64,000 nucleotides of DNA from assembly GCA_015709615.1 (NCBI GenBank), contig CP054179.1, positions 2,418,001-2,482,000 on the forward strand. Direction: 5' to 3'. Each line of letters starts with the position of its first letter. Positions within the stretch are counted from its first letter, which is position 1. Source of the DNA: Gammaproteobacteria bacterium (GTDB taxonomy: Bacteria > Pseudomonadota > Gammaproteobacteria > Burkholderiales > Nitrosomonadaceae). A program made the position numbers and the translations under genes. Positions 27,238 through 36,753 of this stretch are shown here, piece after piece. The notes beneath the pieces were generated by a model that was not told where the DNA came from, ran no database searches, and saw nothing but the letters and a program-made list of their open reading frames with translations.

Positions 27238-30080
27238 CCCAAGCGGGTAGGTTGTGGCAACGTTATTCATTTGCTGCGCGCATCGCGATCTTGCTGACCG
27301 GCGTTGCTTACCTGGCTTACGCGGAAGTGCTGGAACGTCTTGACTACATCCTGTACGACAAAATAGCCGTCCTGCAACAATATCCGCAGGATCCCGATAT
27401 CGTCATCATCGCCATCGATGACGAAAGTTTCAAAGCGTTAGGCCGCTGGCCGTGGTCGAGAGGGGTGCACGCAGAACTCATCAACCGGCTGAGCTCGGTC
27501 GGCAACAGCGCGGCGGCTATCGACTTACTGCTGTCCGAACCGCAAGACAGCGATCCCTACGCCGACCGTTTATTGGCTTACGCCATTGCGGCGCACGGCG
27601 GCGTCATCTTTCCCGCGGCACCGGCCTTGGAAGCCGGCACGGAGGCGCTGACGCTGGTGCAGCCGCTGCCGTTGTTCACGCAACAGGCGGCGCTGGGGCA
27701 TACCGATGTGGAACTGGATAGCGATGGCGTGGCACGGCGCGTTTTTTTATACGCCGGCATCAATGCGCCGGTATGGCCGGCGCTGGGGCTGGCGCTGACC
27801 AATCCGGCCGCGGCGCGCGCGATGAATCAAGCACTCGCTCAGGTGGAAGCGGCGCAGGCAGGGGATTGGGTGCGGGCGCAGGAAGCACTGATTCCGTATG
27901 CCGGAGAATCCGGCAGTTTCCGCAAGCTATCGTATGCGCAGGTTTTATTCGACGATGAAACCTTGGGTAGTTTAAGGGACAAGACGGTAATCATTGGCAT
28001 GACGGCTACGGGCATGGGCGCACGCTTTGCCACACCGCTGTCGCCGCTCAATCATCAACCCATGACGGGGGTGGAATGGCATGCCAACGTGTTTTCTATG
28101 CTGACCACCGGGCGCGTCATTTATCCGGTTCGCGCGGGGGTCACAACCGTCATTTCGGTGGTATGGGTGAGCCTCGTTCTGGCAGTCATCGCCTGGAGCG
28201 GGAAGAGTTTCACCGTTCCGCCGCTGCTTGCATTGATCGCCGCTGCTGTATTTCTTGCGGGGTTGATGCTGGAGTTTTACCGCATTTGGATTCCTCCGGG
28301 TGCGGCCTTGCTCGGCACGCTGTCGCTGTATCCGCTGTGGAATTGGCGGCGCATCAATGATTTTTTGCGCACTTTCTGGATGAGTAAAGCGCATTCCAAT
28401 GCCGCCTTGGAGTCGATCGGCGACGGTGTCATCATCACCGATGCCTTGGATCAGGTGATTTACATCAATAAAGGGGCGGAAAACATTCTGCGCACCCGGC
28501 TCGACCAGATCAAAGGAAAGCGGCTGGCGGAGATTCTCGGGGGCGATGCGAAAGCCGGCGATTGGTCCGGGGATCAAACCGAAAAGGATCGTATGGCGGA
28601 CAGTTTCGGCAAACCTGGCATGATCGAGTGCGCGCTGAAAACGGCACAAGGCAACGAACGGACGGTACGGATTACGCGTAACCAGTTGTTCGACGATCAG
28701 GAAACCGTGATGGGATCGGTGATCGCGATGACCGATATCACCGATCGTGTCGAACTGGCGCAACAAGTGGCGCATCAGCAAAGCTACGATGCTTTGACCA
28801 AATTGCCGAACCGTTCAAGGCTGCTGGTGCAATTCGACGATCAGATTCAAACAATCCAAGATAGCGGCAAGATCATCGCGGTATTTTTTATCACCCTGGA
28901 TAATTTCAAGAAAATCAACGATGCGATGGGACACCACGCCGGCGACAAACTGCTGCAAATGGTTTCCGCGCGTTTGTGCGATTTTGCCGCTGCCGAAGGT
29001 ATTCTGGCGCGTTGGGGTGGCGATGAGTTCGTGCTGCTGTCGAGCGGATTGACGAAGGAGGGTTCCGCTCCCGCAATGGCGCAGAAAATGCTCGATGCCA
29101 TCCGGCAACGGTTTGAGATCGACGGTTTGGAAGTGTTTGTGTCCGCCAGCATCGGTGTGAGCTTTTATCCCGAGGATGGGGTGTCCAGCGAGGCGGTTCT
29201 GGAGCGGGCCGGTACTGCGATGTACCGCGTCAAGAAGGATGGCGGCAATCACTTCGGCTTTTATTCCGCCGAATCGTCGGTGGTCTGGACGCGCGATCAG
29301 CTTGAATTGGAAAGGGAATTGCGCGCCGCGATCAAGAACGATGAATTGCAGGTGTTGTTTCAGCCGATCGTCAATGCGCAATCGCATCGTATCGCGCGCA
29401 TCGAAGCACTGGTGCGCTGGCCGCATCCGAAGCGCGGTTATCTATCGCCAGGCGAATTCCTGCCACTGGCGGAGGACATCGGGCAGATCGAGCAATTGGG
29501 CGAGATCGTATTGAGAACGTCGTGCATTGCGGCATACAAACTCAGACAATTGGGTTATCCGGTGAACGTGTCGGTGAACGTGAATCCGCGGCAATTATTG
29601 AACCCGCATTTCCCGCAGACCATCGTGCAAGTGCTGCGCGATACCGGTCTGCCCGCCAAATCGCTGATACTGGAGATCACCGAAAGCGCCATCGTCAACG
29701 ACATGGAACGGGTCAGCAAAGTATTGGAAGAGATCAAGTGTCTGGAAATTTTAATCGCCCTGGACGATTTCGGTACCGGTTATTCGTCGCTGACGCTGTT
29801 GCGCGAGTTGCCGATCGACATCCTGAAAATCGACAAATCGTTTGTACGCACATTGGATCAGAACCGCAACGATCTGAAAATCGTGCAGGCCATCATCGGG
29901 CTCGGGAAGAATCTCGGTCTGACCGTGATCGCGGAAGGGGTGGAAACGGAACAGCAGGTGAAGCTATTACTGCAACATGCGTGTTATTACCATCAGGGCT
30001 TTTATTTCAGCCGGCCTATTCCTTATGACGCATTGTACGAATTGATGCAGCACAAGCTGCATCAAGCCGTGCCGCAATAA
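27234..30080 (+). CDS. CHASE2-PAS-GGDEF-EAL cyclic-di-GMP enzyme
   Basis: A 948-residue inner-membrane receptor. It starts at the ATG at 27234, overlapping the previous stop (ATGA). An N-terminal membrane segment precedes a CHASE2 sensor (YDKIAVLQQY, DIVIIAIDDES, GRWPWSR), then two or three membrane helices (about 320-375), a PAS domain, GGDEF at 595-599 and EAL at 724-726. Both catalytic signatures are intact (GGDEF; EALVRW, DDFGTGYSSL), so it may make and break c-di-GMP. The 3' end overlaps convergent ppk1 by 19 bp. Confidence 0.93.
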   Translation: MTQAGRLWQRYSFAARIAILLTGVAYLAYAEVLERLDYILYDKIAVLQQYPQDPDIVIIAIDDESFKALGRWPWSRGVHAELINRLSSVGNSAAAIDLLLSEPQDSDPYADRLLAYAIAAHGGVIFPAAPALEAGTEALTLVQPLPLFTQQAALGHTDVELDSDGVARRVFLYAGINAPVWPALGLALTNPAAARAMNQALAQVEAAQAGDWVRAQEALIPYAGESGSFRKLSYAQVLFDDETLGSLRDKTVIIGMTATGMGARFATPLSPLNHQPMTGVEWHANVFSMLTTGRVIYPVRAGVTTVISVVWVSLVLAVIAWSGKSFTVPPLLALIAAAVFLAGLMLEFYRIWIPPGAALLGTLSLYPLWNWRRINDFLRTFWMSKAHSNAALESIGDGVIITDALDQVIYINKGAENILRTRLDQIKGKRLAEILGGDAKAGDWSGDQTEKDRMADSFGKPGMIECALKTAQGNERTVRITRNQLFDDQETVMGSVIAMTDITDRVELAQQVAHQQSYDALTKLPNRSRLLVQFDDQIQTIQDSGKIIAVFFITLDNFKKINDAMGHHAGDKLLQMVSARLCDFAAAEGILARWGGDEFVLLSSGLTKEGSAPAMAQKMLDAIRQRFEIDGLEVFVSASIGVSFYPEDGVSSEAVLERAGTAMYRVKKDGGNHFGFYSAESSVVWTRDQLELERELRAAIKNDELQVLFQPIVNAQSHRIARIEALVRWPHPKRGYLSPGEFLPLAEDIGQIEQLGEIVLRTSCIAAYKLRQLGYPVNVSVNVNPRQLLNPHFPQTIVQVLRDTGLPAKSLILEITESAIVNDMERVSKVLEEIKCLEILIALDDFGTGYSSLTLLRELPIDILKIDKSFVRTLDQNRNDLKIVQAIIGLGKNLGLTVIAEGVETEQQVKLLLQHACYYHQGFYFSRPIPYDALYELMQHKLHQAVPQ

Positions 30081-32146
30081 TGTTCCAGCAGCAGCTGCTG
30101 CGCTGAGCGTGGCTTGGATGTGCCGGGTTTCAAGCGCTTGTACGAGCCGTCGCTTTGCAGCAACCAGGCTTGCGTGTTGTCGGACAAATAACTCAGCAGC
30201 CCCAGATCGATGACATTGTCGCTGGTGCGTTTCTCCTCGATCGGGAAGCACACTTCGACGCGGTAATGCAGATTGCGTGTCATCCAGTCGGCACTGGAGC
30301 AGAAGACCAGTTCCTGACCTTCGCCGCCGCCGTTGTGAAAATAGTACACGCGGGTGTGTTCGAGAAAACGGCCGACGATGGAACGCACGGTGATATTGTC
30401 GGAAACGCCCTTGATACCGGGACGCAGGCAGCAAATGCCGCGGATGATCAGGTCGATTTTGACGCCCGCTTGCGATGCTTTGTACAGCGCGGCGATGATT
30501 TCGGGGTCGACCAGCGCGTTCATTTTGGCGATGATCCAGGCTTTTTTCCCTGCCGCCGCTACGCTGATTTCCTTGTCGATGTAATTCAGAATGCCTTTGT
30601 GCAGTGTGAAAGGCGATTGCAACAGTTTCTTCAGTTTGCCCGCGCGGCCCAAGCCGGTGAGCTGGTGAAACAGTTTGTTGACATCCTCGCCGATCGCCTT
30701 GTCGCAACTCAGCAGACCGTAGTCGGTATACAAGCGCGCGGTGCGGGCGTGATAGTTTCCGGTACCCAAATGCACATAGCGGCGCAACGTGCGGCCTTCT
30801 CTGCGCACCACCAGAATCATTTTGGCGTGCGTCTTGTAATTGACCACGCCGTACACCACATGCGCTCCGGCCTGCTGCAATTCGCTGGCCAGTTCGATAT
30901 TGGCTTCTTCGTCAAAACGGGCGCGCAGCTCGATCACCACCGTGACTTCTTTGCCGGCACGTGCCGCTACCTTGAGCGCCTCGACCACGGCCGAATCGGT
31001 TCCGGTGCGGTACAGCGTCTGCTTGATCGACAATACGTTGGGATCGGCGGCGGCTTGGCGCAGAAAATCGATAACCGGGGCAAACGATTGAAACGGGTGA
31101 TGCAGCAAGATGTCACCGTTGTGCAGCGTGTCGAAAATATTGTTGTTTTTCAGCAAACGCTTCGGAATGTCGGGGGTAAAGCCGACGAATTTCAGCTCCG
31201 GCCGGTCGACCAGATCGCAAATCGCCAGCAAACGCCCGAGATTGACCGGCCCGGCGACCTGATACAAATCGTTCTGCTGCAGTTCAAATTTCTGTAACAG
31301 AAAACTGCTTAGATTATCCGGGCAGTTGTCCGCGACTTCCAGGCGCACGGCGTCGCTGAACCGGCGCGACGGCAATTCGCCTTCGAGTGCGCGCAGCAAA
31401 TCGTCGATGGCCTCATCGTCGATCAGCAGGTCGCTGTCGCGCGTCACTTTGAATTGATAGCAACCGGTCACATTCATGCCCGGGAACAAGTCGCCGACAT
31501 GTGCATGAATGATCGAAGAGAGCATGACAAAATCGTGATTTCCCTCGCTGTATTTCGCCGGAACTTGAATGACGCGCGGCAACGAGCGCGGCGCTTGCAC
31601 GATCGCCAATCCGGAATCGCGCCCGAAGGCATCCTTGCCTTCCAGCGAAATGATGAAATACAGGTTCTTGTTCAACACCCGGGGAAAAGGATGCGCCGGG
31701 TCGAGTCCGATCGGACTCAACACCGGTAATACTTCGTCCTTGAAGTAGCGGTGAATCCAGCGGCTGGGCAACGGTTTCCACTGCGAGCGGCGCAGCAGGC
31801 GGATTTTGTCCTTGGTCAGCGCGGGTATGATCAAATCGTTCCAGACGCTGTATTGTTCCTGTACAAACTGATGCGCGGTCTCGCTGACGCGCGCCAGCAC
31901 CTCTGCCGGAGACAGATTGTCCGGACCGGTTTGCGTCGAGCGGTATTTGGCTTGTTGCTTTAAACCGGCGACGCGTATTTCAAAGAATTCATCCAGATTG
32001 TTGCTGGCGATGCATAAGAAGCGCAATCGCTCCAGCAGCGGCAAGGTTTCGTCCTTGGCCTGCTCGATGACGCGCCGGTTGAATTCGAGCAGACTCAGTT
32101 CGCGATTGATATACAGCGTCGGGTTTTTAAGATCAGGGGTATCCAT
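30062..32146 (-). CDS. ppk1: Polyphosphate kinase 1
   Basis: Ppk1 polymerises ATP gamma-phosphate into polyphosphate. The family start (YINRELSLLEFNRRVIEQA) and the two phospholipase-D-like catalytic domains are present, with the phosphorylated-histidine region HLGTGNYHARTARLYTDYG and IIRGICCLRPG. About 694 residues is a normal length. I chose the ATG at 32146; a TTG sits directly before it and no strong ribosome site is visible. It is convergent with the CHASE2 gene and downstream of the sugar-dehydrogenase gene on the same strand, separated by about 115 bp. Confidence 0.95.
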   Translation of the reverse strand: MDTPDLKNPTLYINRELSLLEFNRRVIEQAKDETLPLLERLRFLCIASNNLDEFFEIRVAGLKQQAKYRSTQTGPDNLSPAEVLARVSETAHQFVQEQYSVWNDLIIPALTKDKIRLLRRSQWKPLPSRWIHRYFKDEVLPVLSPIGLDPAHPFPRVLNKNLYFIISLEGKDAFGRDSGLAIVQAPRSLPRVIQVPAKYSEGNHDFVMLSSIIHAHVGDLFPGMNVTGCYQFKVTRDSDLLIDDEAIDDLLRALEGELPSRRFSDAVRLEVADNCPDNLSSFLLQKFELQQNDLYQVAGPVNLGRLLAICDLVDRPELKFVGFTPDIPKRLLKNNNIFDTLHNGDILLHHPFQSFAPVIDFLRQAAADPNVLSIKQTLYRTGTDSAVVEALKVAARAGKEVTVVIELRARFDEEANIELASELQQAGAHVVYGVVNYKTHAKMILVVRREGRTLRRYVHLGTGNYHARTARLYTDYGLLSCDKAIGEDVNKLFHQLTGLGRAGKLKKLLQSPFTLHKGILNYIDKEISVAAAGKKAWIIAKMNALVDPEIIAALYKASQAGVKIDLIIRGICCLRPGIKGVSDNITVRSIVGRFLEHTRVYYFHNGGGEGQELVFCSSADWMTRNLHYRVEVCFPIEEKRTSDNVIDLGLLSYLSDNTQAWLLQSDGSYKRLKPGTSKPRSAQQLLLEHYCGTA

Positions 32147-32262
32147 CAATGACAGTTGCTCAGGTGATTTTTATTTTTTCTTATCGGTTTATTGCCGTTC
32201 CGATACATCCGTGCGGAAAATGCGCGGGTTTGCCGGAGTCCGGTTTATACCGCATGAATGTT

Positions 32263-33375
32263 TCATTTTGGTGACAGTTTCAGCAATTTGCCATTGTCTT
32301 CATCGGTCAACAAATACAACGCGCCGTCCGGGCCTTGTTCAACGTCGCGGAATCGCAGCGTATTGGTTAATAACCGTTCTTCGCTGAGAATTTTGTTATC
32401 GCCGGTGGTCAGGCGGACTAATTGCCGGCCGGCCAAAGCGCCGACGAATAAGTTGCCGCGCCATGCCGGAAACAATTTGCCGGTATAAAACACCATGCCG
32501 GATGGTGCGATCGACGGCACCCAATAGTGAATCGGTTCTTCAAAGCCTTGTTCGGCGTGCTCGTGCTTAATCGGCGTGCCGTTGTAGTGCATGCCGTAGT
32601 TGGCCTTGGGCCAGCCGTAATTTTTTCCCGCTTGCGGAATATTGATTTCATCGCCGCCTTTCGGGCCATGCTCGTGAATCCACAATGCGCCGGTTTGCGG
32701 ATGGATGGTTGCGCCCTGCACGCTGCGATGACCGTACGACCAGATCTCCGGTTTGGCTTGCGGATTGTTGACGAATGGGTTGTCGCCGGGCACCGAGCCA
32801 TCAGGGCGGATGCGGATAATCTTGCCGATGTGATTGCTCAGGTTCTGCGCTTCCTCCATAAAATCGCCGCGATCGCCCAAGGTGATGAACAGATTGCCAT
32901 CCGGCGCAAACGCCAGACGTGAACCGAAATGCACCGACCCCAGTACTTTCGGTACCTGGCGGAAAATCACCTGTAAGTTTTCCAGGCTGCCGTCCTTTAA
33001 TTCAGCCCGGGCGACCGCCGTGCCCGCCCGCGATCCTTCCGGCTCGGCGTACGACAGGTAAATCAGCCGGTTCTTGGCAAATTCCGGATCCAGCGCGACA
33101 TCGAGCAAACCCCCTTGCTGCTGAAAGAAAACTGCCGGAACGCCTTTGATGGGTTCCGATACCTTGCCATCCGGTGTGATGATGCGCAACCGGCCAACTT
33201 TTTCCGTAACCAGCACATTGCCGTCCGGCATGAACGCCATGCCCCAGGGGAATTGCAATCCTTCGGCAACCAAGCGCACGTCGAATTCGGTTTGGAGACG
33301 CTGCGCTTGCGCGCTGAGTGAAACAGCAAGACAGAGAGCAATTGCGATCAGAATTTTTTTAAATGGTCGTTTCAT
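32263..33375 (-). CDS. PQQ-dependent aldose sugar dehydrogenase (YliI/Asd-like)
   Basis: A periplasmic beta-propeller dehydrogenase, about 370 residues. After a signal peptide (CLAVSLSAQAQ), the family motifs appear in order: PWGMAFMPDGNVLVTEK, LLDVALDPEFAKN, HFGSRLAFAPDGNLFITLGD, and IWSYGHRSVQGAT followed by WIHEHGPKGGDEINI, which supply PQQ and calcium ligands. These enzymes oxidise aldoses and feed electrons to the respiratory chain. The ATG at 33375 gives a clean signal peptide; an upstream ATG at 33396 is possible. No PQQ-synthesis genes are in the window. Confidence 0.88.
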   Translation of the reverse strand: MKRPFKKILIAIALCLAVSLSAQAQRLQTEFDVRLVAEGLQFPWGMAFMPDGNVLVTEKVGRLRIITPDGKVSEPIKGVPAVFFQQQGGLLDVALDPEFAKNRLIYLSYAEPEGSRAGTAVARAELKDGSLENLQVIFRQVPKVLGSVHFGSRLAFAPDGNLFITLGDRGDFMEEAQNLSNHIGKIIRIRPDGSVPGDNPFVNNPQAKPEIWSYGHRSVQGATIHPQTGALWIHEHGPKGGDEINIPQAGKNYGWPKANYGMHYNGTPIKHEHAEQGFEEPIHYWVPSIAPSGMVFYTGKLFPAWRGNLFVGALAGRQLVRLTTGDNKILSEERLLTNTLRFRDVEQGPDGALYLLTDEDNGKLLKLSPK

Positions 33376-33450
33376 GATGGGTTGTGCTGGATGCATGAGT
33401 TAACGCGCTCAACTGTATCATTCCTGCCGGAGCGGCTCAATACAAGCTGG

Positions 33451-35520
33451 TTAAAACACCACGACGCGCACCCGCACGCCGCCGAACACGTTGAGCGGCG
33501 GGCCGGGTTCATAATACCGCCCGAGCGCGGCATTGATACGCGTGTTGGCGTTATATTGCGCGTCGAACAGGTTGTTGACGCCAAAAAACACCGAGCCTTC
33601 GATATTGTTGTGTTTCTTTTCCCATCCCAGCAGCAATTGCCCCAGGGTATACGCCGGGTTGGTTGCGCTATTGGTGTCGTTGACAAAAAACGCGCCGACG
33701 CGGTGCACGTGTAGTTGCCCGAAAAATCCGAGCGGATGTGCGTAGCGCAGCAAGCCTTCCCAGCGGTGACGGGGAATGCCGGGGAAAGTATTGCCTTTCA
33801 GGTTGGTATCGTTGGCGGTGTATTTTTCAAATTCAAAATCCGAAAACGTGTAACTGACTTCGCCACGCAGACCTTTCCATTCCGGTGTCGCTAGGCGTGT
33901 TTCGACGCCGATCCGGCGCGATTGTCCGGCGTTGCGGAAAAATGCCCGGCCGGGCGACGAGGCCAGCTCGAACGGCGTGATTTCGTTCCACGTGCGGATA
34001 AAAAACACCGCGGTGTCGTATTGGAATCCGGCGGTGTTGCCGCGAAAGCCGAGTTCGTTGCTGAGCGACGTTTGCGCGTTCAGATTCGGATTGAAGCCGC
34101 CTTTTCCGGCGGGATTGTTGATCAGTTCTGTCGTAGTCGGCGCTTCAAAAACGGACGCGGTATGCGCGTAAATCTGCTGCTGGCTGGTCACGTGATACAC
34201 CAGCCCGGCGGTACCGCTGGTTTGCGATACGGTGCGCGCGCCGGATTGATTGCCGTCGCTTTTGAATTGATCTTTGACTTCATACCGCAGCCAATCCCAA
34301 CGCCCGCCGAACACCACATCCAATTTGTCCGCCACGCGCCATTCGTTGCGGAAAAACGGCCCGGTACTTTGCACGCGCTCGGTCTGGCTCAAGTTCAACA
34401 CGCCGCGCGCGCCAAAATTGTTATTGAAACGCTGCCGGTCATCGTTCTGGATGCCGTAATCGACGCCGACCAGAAAGCGGTTGGGGCGATTGAACAGCAT
34501 ATGATCGTTGACGAACTGCATCATCAACCCGCCCACCCAGCGATCGAACTGCACCTGTCCGCCATCGAAAAACTGCTGGCGGCTTTGGAAATCGCGGTGC
34601 AGCAGATAGGTTGTCGCGGTTAGCTCCTTACCGGCGGAAAAGCGGTTGCGGAAACGCAAGCCGATTTCCTCCTGGCGGATTTCTTCACCGGCGTTGTACT
34701 GCACATTGCGTGCGGAAGCTTGCCGGGGATTGTCGCGCACTTCCGCGCCGGTCAGCGCGCCGGGATCCTTGGACAGCGGCGAATAAAACTCGCGGAATAC
34801 CAGCATCAGATCCGAATCTTCGCTGGTTTTGAAATTCAGCTTGGTTTGAAACAGAGTGTTCTGCATCGCGCTTTGATCGCGCCAGCCGTCCTGCTGCAAG
34901 TGCGAACCGAAGATGCTGTAGCCGAAATTGCCGTTGCGCCCGCCCATGAACAACTCGGATTTCAGATAACCGTATTGCCCGAACACCTGGCGCGGCATCA
35001 CGACGAATTTCTCCGGCGGCGCTTCGCGCGTGGTGATGTCGATCATGCCGCCGGAAGCATTGCCGTACAGCGACGCTGAAGGTCCACGCAGAATATCCAT
35101 GCGCTCGATCAGCGACGGATCGATCGAATCCAGCTGCGTCTGCCCGTCCGGCAACGTCGCCGGAATGCCGTCGACGCGCATCTGAATACCGCGCACCCCG
35201 AACGAGGAGCGCGCGCCAAACCCGCGGATCGCGATGCGCAAATCCTGCGTGAAGTTGAACTGATTCTGAAAAAACACCCCTGGCGTGCCGCGCGCGAACT
35301 CGTCCAACGTTGCGCCGGGTTGATAGTTATGTTGCGGAGTGCGCGTGATCTGCGTGACGCTGCTCGGAATCTGTTCCGGTGAACGCTCGCTGCGCGTGGC
35401 GGTGATGTTGATCGGGTTGAGAATGACGGATTGCGGGGTTTTGGATTCCTGCGCCCAAACAGGTAAAGCAATTGCAGTGCAACCGGCCATAATCATTAAA
35501 AAATGAATTGCAGTACGCAT
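33451..35520 (-). CDS. TonB-dependent outer-membrane receptor
   Basis: About 689 residues. A signal peptide (AGCTAIALPVWAQ) precedes a TonB-box-like stretch (ILNPINITAT) and a plug domain (LDEFARGTPGVF, IAIRGFGARSSFGVRG, LRGPSASLYGNASGG). A 22-strand barrel follows, ending in an aromatic residue (VRVRVVVF) as is typical for outer-membrane insertion. Ligand cannot be told from sequence; iron-siderophore or other metal chelates are usual for this group. No exbB/exbD or ferric-uptake genes adjoin it. The ATG at 35520 was preferred over 35568 because it begins the signal peptide. Confidence 0.9.
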   Translation of the reverse strand: MRTAIHFLMIMAGCTAIALPVWAQESKTPQSVILNPINITATRSERSPEQIPSSVTQITRTPQHNYQPGATLDEFARGTPGVFFQNQFNFTQDLRIAIRGFGARSSFGVRGIQMRVDGIPATLPDGQTQLDSIDPSLIERMDILRGPSASLYGNASGGMIDITTREAPPEKFVVMPRQVFGQYGYLKSELFMGGRNGNFGYSIFGSHLQQDGWRDQSAMQNTLFQTKLNFKTSEDSDLMLVFREFYSPLSKDPGALTGAEVRDNPRQASARNVQYNAGEEIRQEEIGLRFRNRFSAGKELTATTYLLHRDFQSRQQFFDGGQVQFDRWVGGLMMQFVNDHMLFNRPNRFLVGVDYGIQNDDRQRFNNNFGARGVLNLSQTERVQSTGPFFRNEWRVADKLDVVFGGRWDWLRYEVKDQFKSDGNQSGARTVSQTSGTAGLVYHVTSQQQIYAHTASVFEAPTTTELINNPAGKGGFNPNLNAQTSLSNELGFRGNTAGFQYDTAVFFIRTWNEITPFELASSPGRAFFRNAGQSRRIGVETRLATPEWKGLRGEVSYTFSDFEFEKYTANDTNLKGNTFPGIPRHRWEGLLRYAHPLGFFGQLHVHRVGAFFVNDTNSATNPAYTLGQLLLGWEKKHNNIEGSVFFGVNNLFDAQYNANTRINAALGRYYEPGPPLNVFGGVRVRVVVF

Positions 35521-35667
35521 GCAGGAAAAACGGCCAGGACAAAAAATCGCAGCAGAAATAACAGACATGCGCGCAAGTGTATCACTCGAATGACTGGCAT
35601 CAAATTGTTGGGTTTTTACTGATTGGTTACGATCATTTTTGTTGATTACTGGCGATACGTAAAAATA

Positions 35668-35686
35668 TGTAGCAATCTGCTACAAT
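35668..35686 (+). promoter_or_regulatory. Palindromic operator overlapping a -10 box, ParD-like/zeta operon
   Basis: TGTAGCA-ATC-TGCTACA (35668-35684) is a perfect 7-bp inverted repeat. TACAAT (35681-35686) would be the -10 box, 32 bp before the antitoxin ATG. An antitoxin or regulator bound here would block RNA polymerase, as expected for an autoregulated toxin-antitoxin pair. Confidence 0.6.
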
Positions 35687-35717
35687 CAATAATTATTTGG
35701 ATTGATGGAGTCAAAAC

Positions 35718-36134
35718 ATGGCAAAAGCAGCTTCTCCGATTCGCTTGCAAGATGAATTAATGCAAGCCGCCGCATTGACCGCGGAGCGGTTCCACCGCAG
35801 CACAGCAGAGCAAATCGAATATTGGGCGGAAATGGGGCGCAATATCGACCACATGCTGAATCCGGACGACATGCTGGCGATCTCTGCGGGATTGGCAAAA
35901 ATTACTGTCGAGCCGGTCACCAGCGAGCCGGTCGATGTTGCTAGCATATTTCAGTCATTGGAAACCGATCGCGCCGCAGGCGTTTTGCCGCAAACGGTGA
36001 CCGGCAGCGCGATCCGCTATCAGGCATCGGCTACACACCCCGGTTTGTTGGAACAAATCCAACCGGATGGCCGCATCAAAACGGGAAAGTTTCAAGGCGG
36101 CGAATTCATCGAAATGATTGAGCCGGCGCTTTGA
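35718..36134 (+). CDS. ParD-like antitoxin
   Basis: A 138-residue protein with an N-terminal ribbon-helix-helix-like segment (PIRLQDELMQAAALTAERFHRSTAEQIEYW, about residues 7-36) of the ParD-like antitoxin family. It is longer than classic ParD (about 80 residues); the extra C-terminus (TGSAIRYQASATHPGLLEQIQPDGRI...) may form the toxin-binding part. Its stop overlaps the TTG start of the zeta-type gene (TTGA), so translation is coupled. A palindromic operator lies 34 bp upstream. Confidence 0.75.
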   Translation: MAKAASPIRLQDELMQAAALTAERFHRSTAEQIEYWAEMGRNIDHMLNPDDMLAISAGLAKITVEPVTSEPVDVASIFQSLETDRAAGVLPQTVTGSAIRYQASATHPGLLEQIQPDGRIKTGKFQGGEFIEMIEPAL

Positions 36135-36724
36135 GAAAGAAAAAACAACTGTGGCTACTGGCCGGGGGCAACGGTGCGGGCAAAAGTACTTTCTACCGTA
36201 CCCGGCTGGCACCCGCAGGTCTGCCGTTTGTCAACGCGGATATCCTGGCCAAGCTGCTGTATCCGCAAGCGCCGGAAGCGCACAGCTATCACGCCGCCAA
36301 ACTGGCGGAACACCTGCGCCTGCAATTGCTGCGGCAGGGCCGCAGTTTTTGTTTTGAAACGGTATTCTCGCATCCGTCGAAAATTGATTTTGCCGCGCAA
36401 GCCAAAACCCTCGAGTATGAAATCATTCTGGTGTTTATTCACTTGGGTGACTCAGCACTCAACCAAGCGCGGATCGCACAGCGAGTCAGCGAAGGCGGTC
36501 ACAACGTTCCGGCCGATAAAGTGATCAGCCGGATACCCAGAACGCTCAAGCTAATTAAAAAGACGCTGCCGCTATGCGATCACGTATACATCCTCGACAA
36601 TTCCCGCGCGGATAATCCGTTTCAACAACTGGCCGTTATTCGCGATGGACAGATCATATTCCGGCTTGATGTTATGCCTGATTGGTGTAGGGAATTGTTG
36701 GCCGATTATGGGGCAGAAAAATAA
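36131..36724 (+). CDS. Zeta-toxin-family P-loop kinase
   Basis: A 197-residue protein with Walker A GGNGAGKST (Lys18), the substrate-site NADILAK, and a kinase-like core with FETVFSHPSK. Zeta toxins phosphorylate UDP-N-acetylglucosamine and block cell-wall synthesis; related kinases act on other substrates, so the true target is unknown. The start TTG at 36131 overlaps the antitoxin stop. Pairing with a ParD-like RHH protein, rather than an epsilon antitoxin, recurs in other genomes but is not the textbook pair. GC content is like that of the neighbours on the left. Confidence 0.75.
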   Translation: MRKKKQLWLLAGGNGAGKSTFYRTRLAPAGLPFVNADILAKLLYPQAPEAHSYHAAKLAEHLRLQLLRQGRSFCFETVFSHPSKIDFAAQAKTLEYEIILVFIHLGDSALNQARIAQRVSEGGHNVPADKVISRIPRTLKLIKKTLPLCDHVYILDNSRADNPFQQLAVIRDGQIIFRLDVMPDWCRELLADYGAEK

Positions 36725-36753
36725 GATTTGTAATGAATATGGAGATCTAAACG

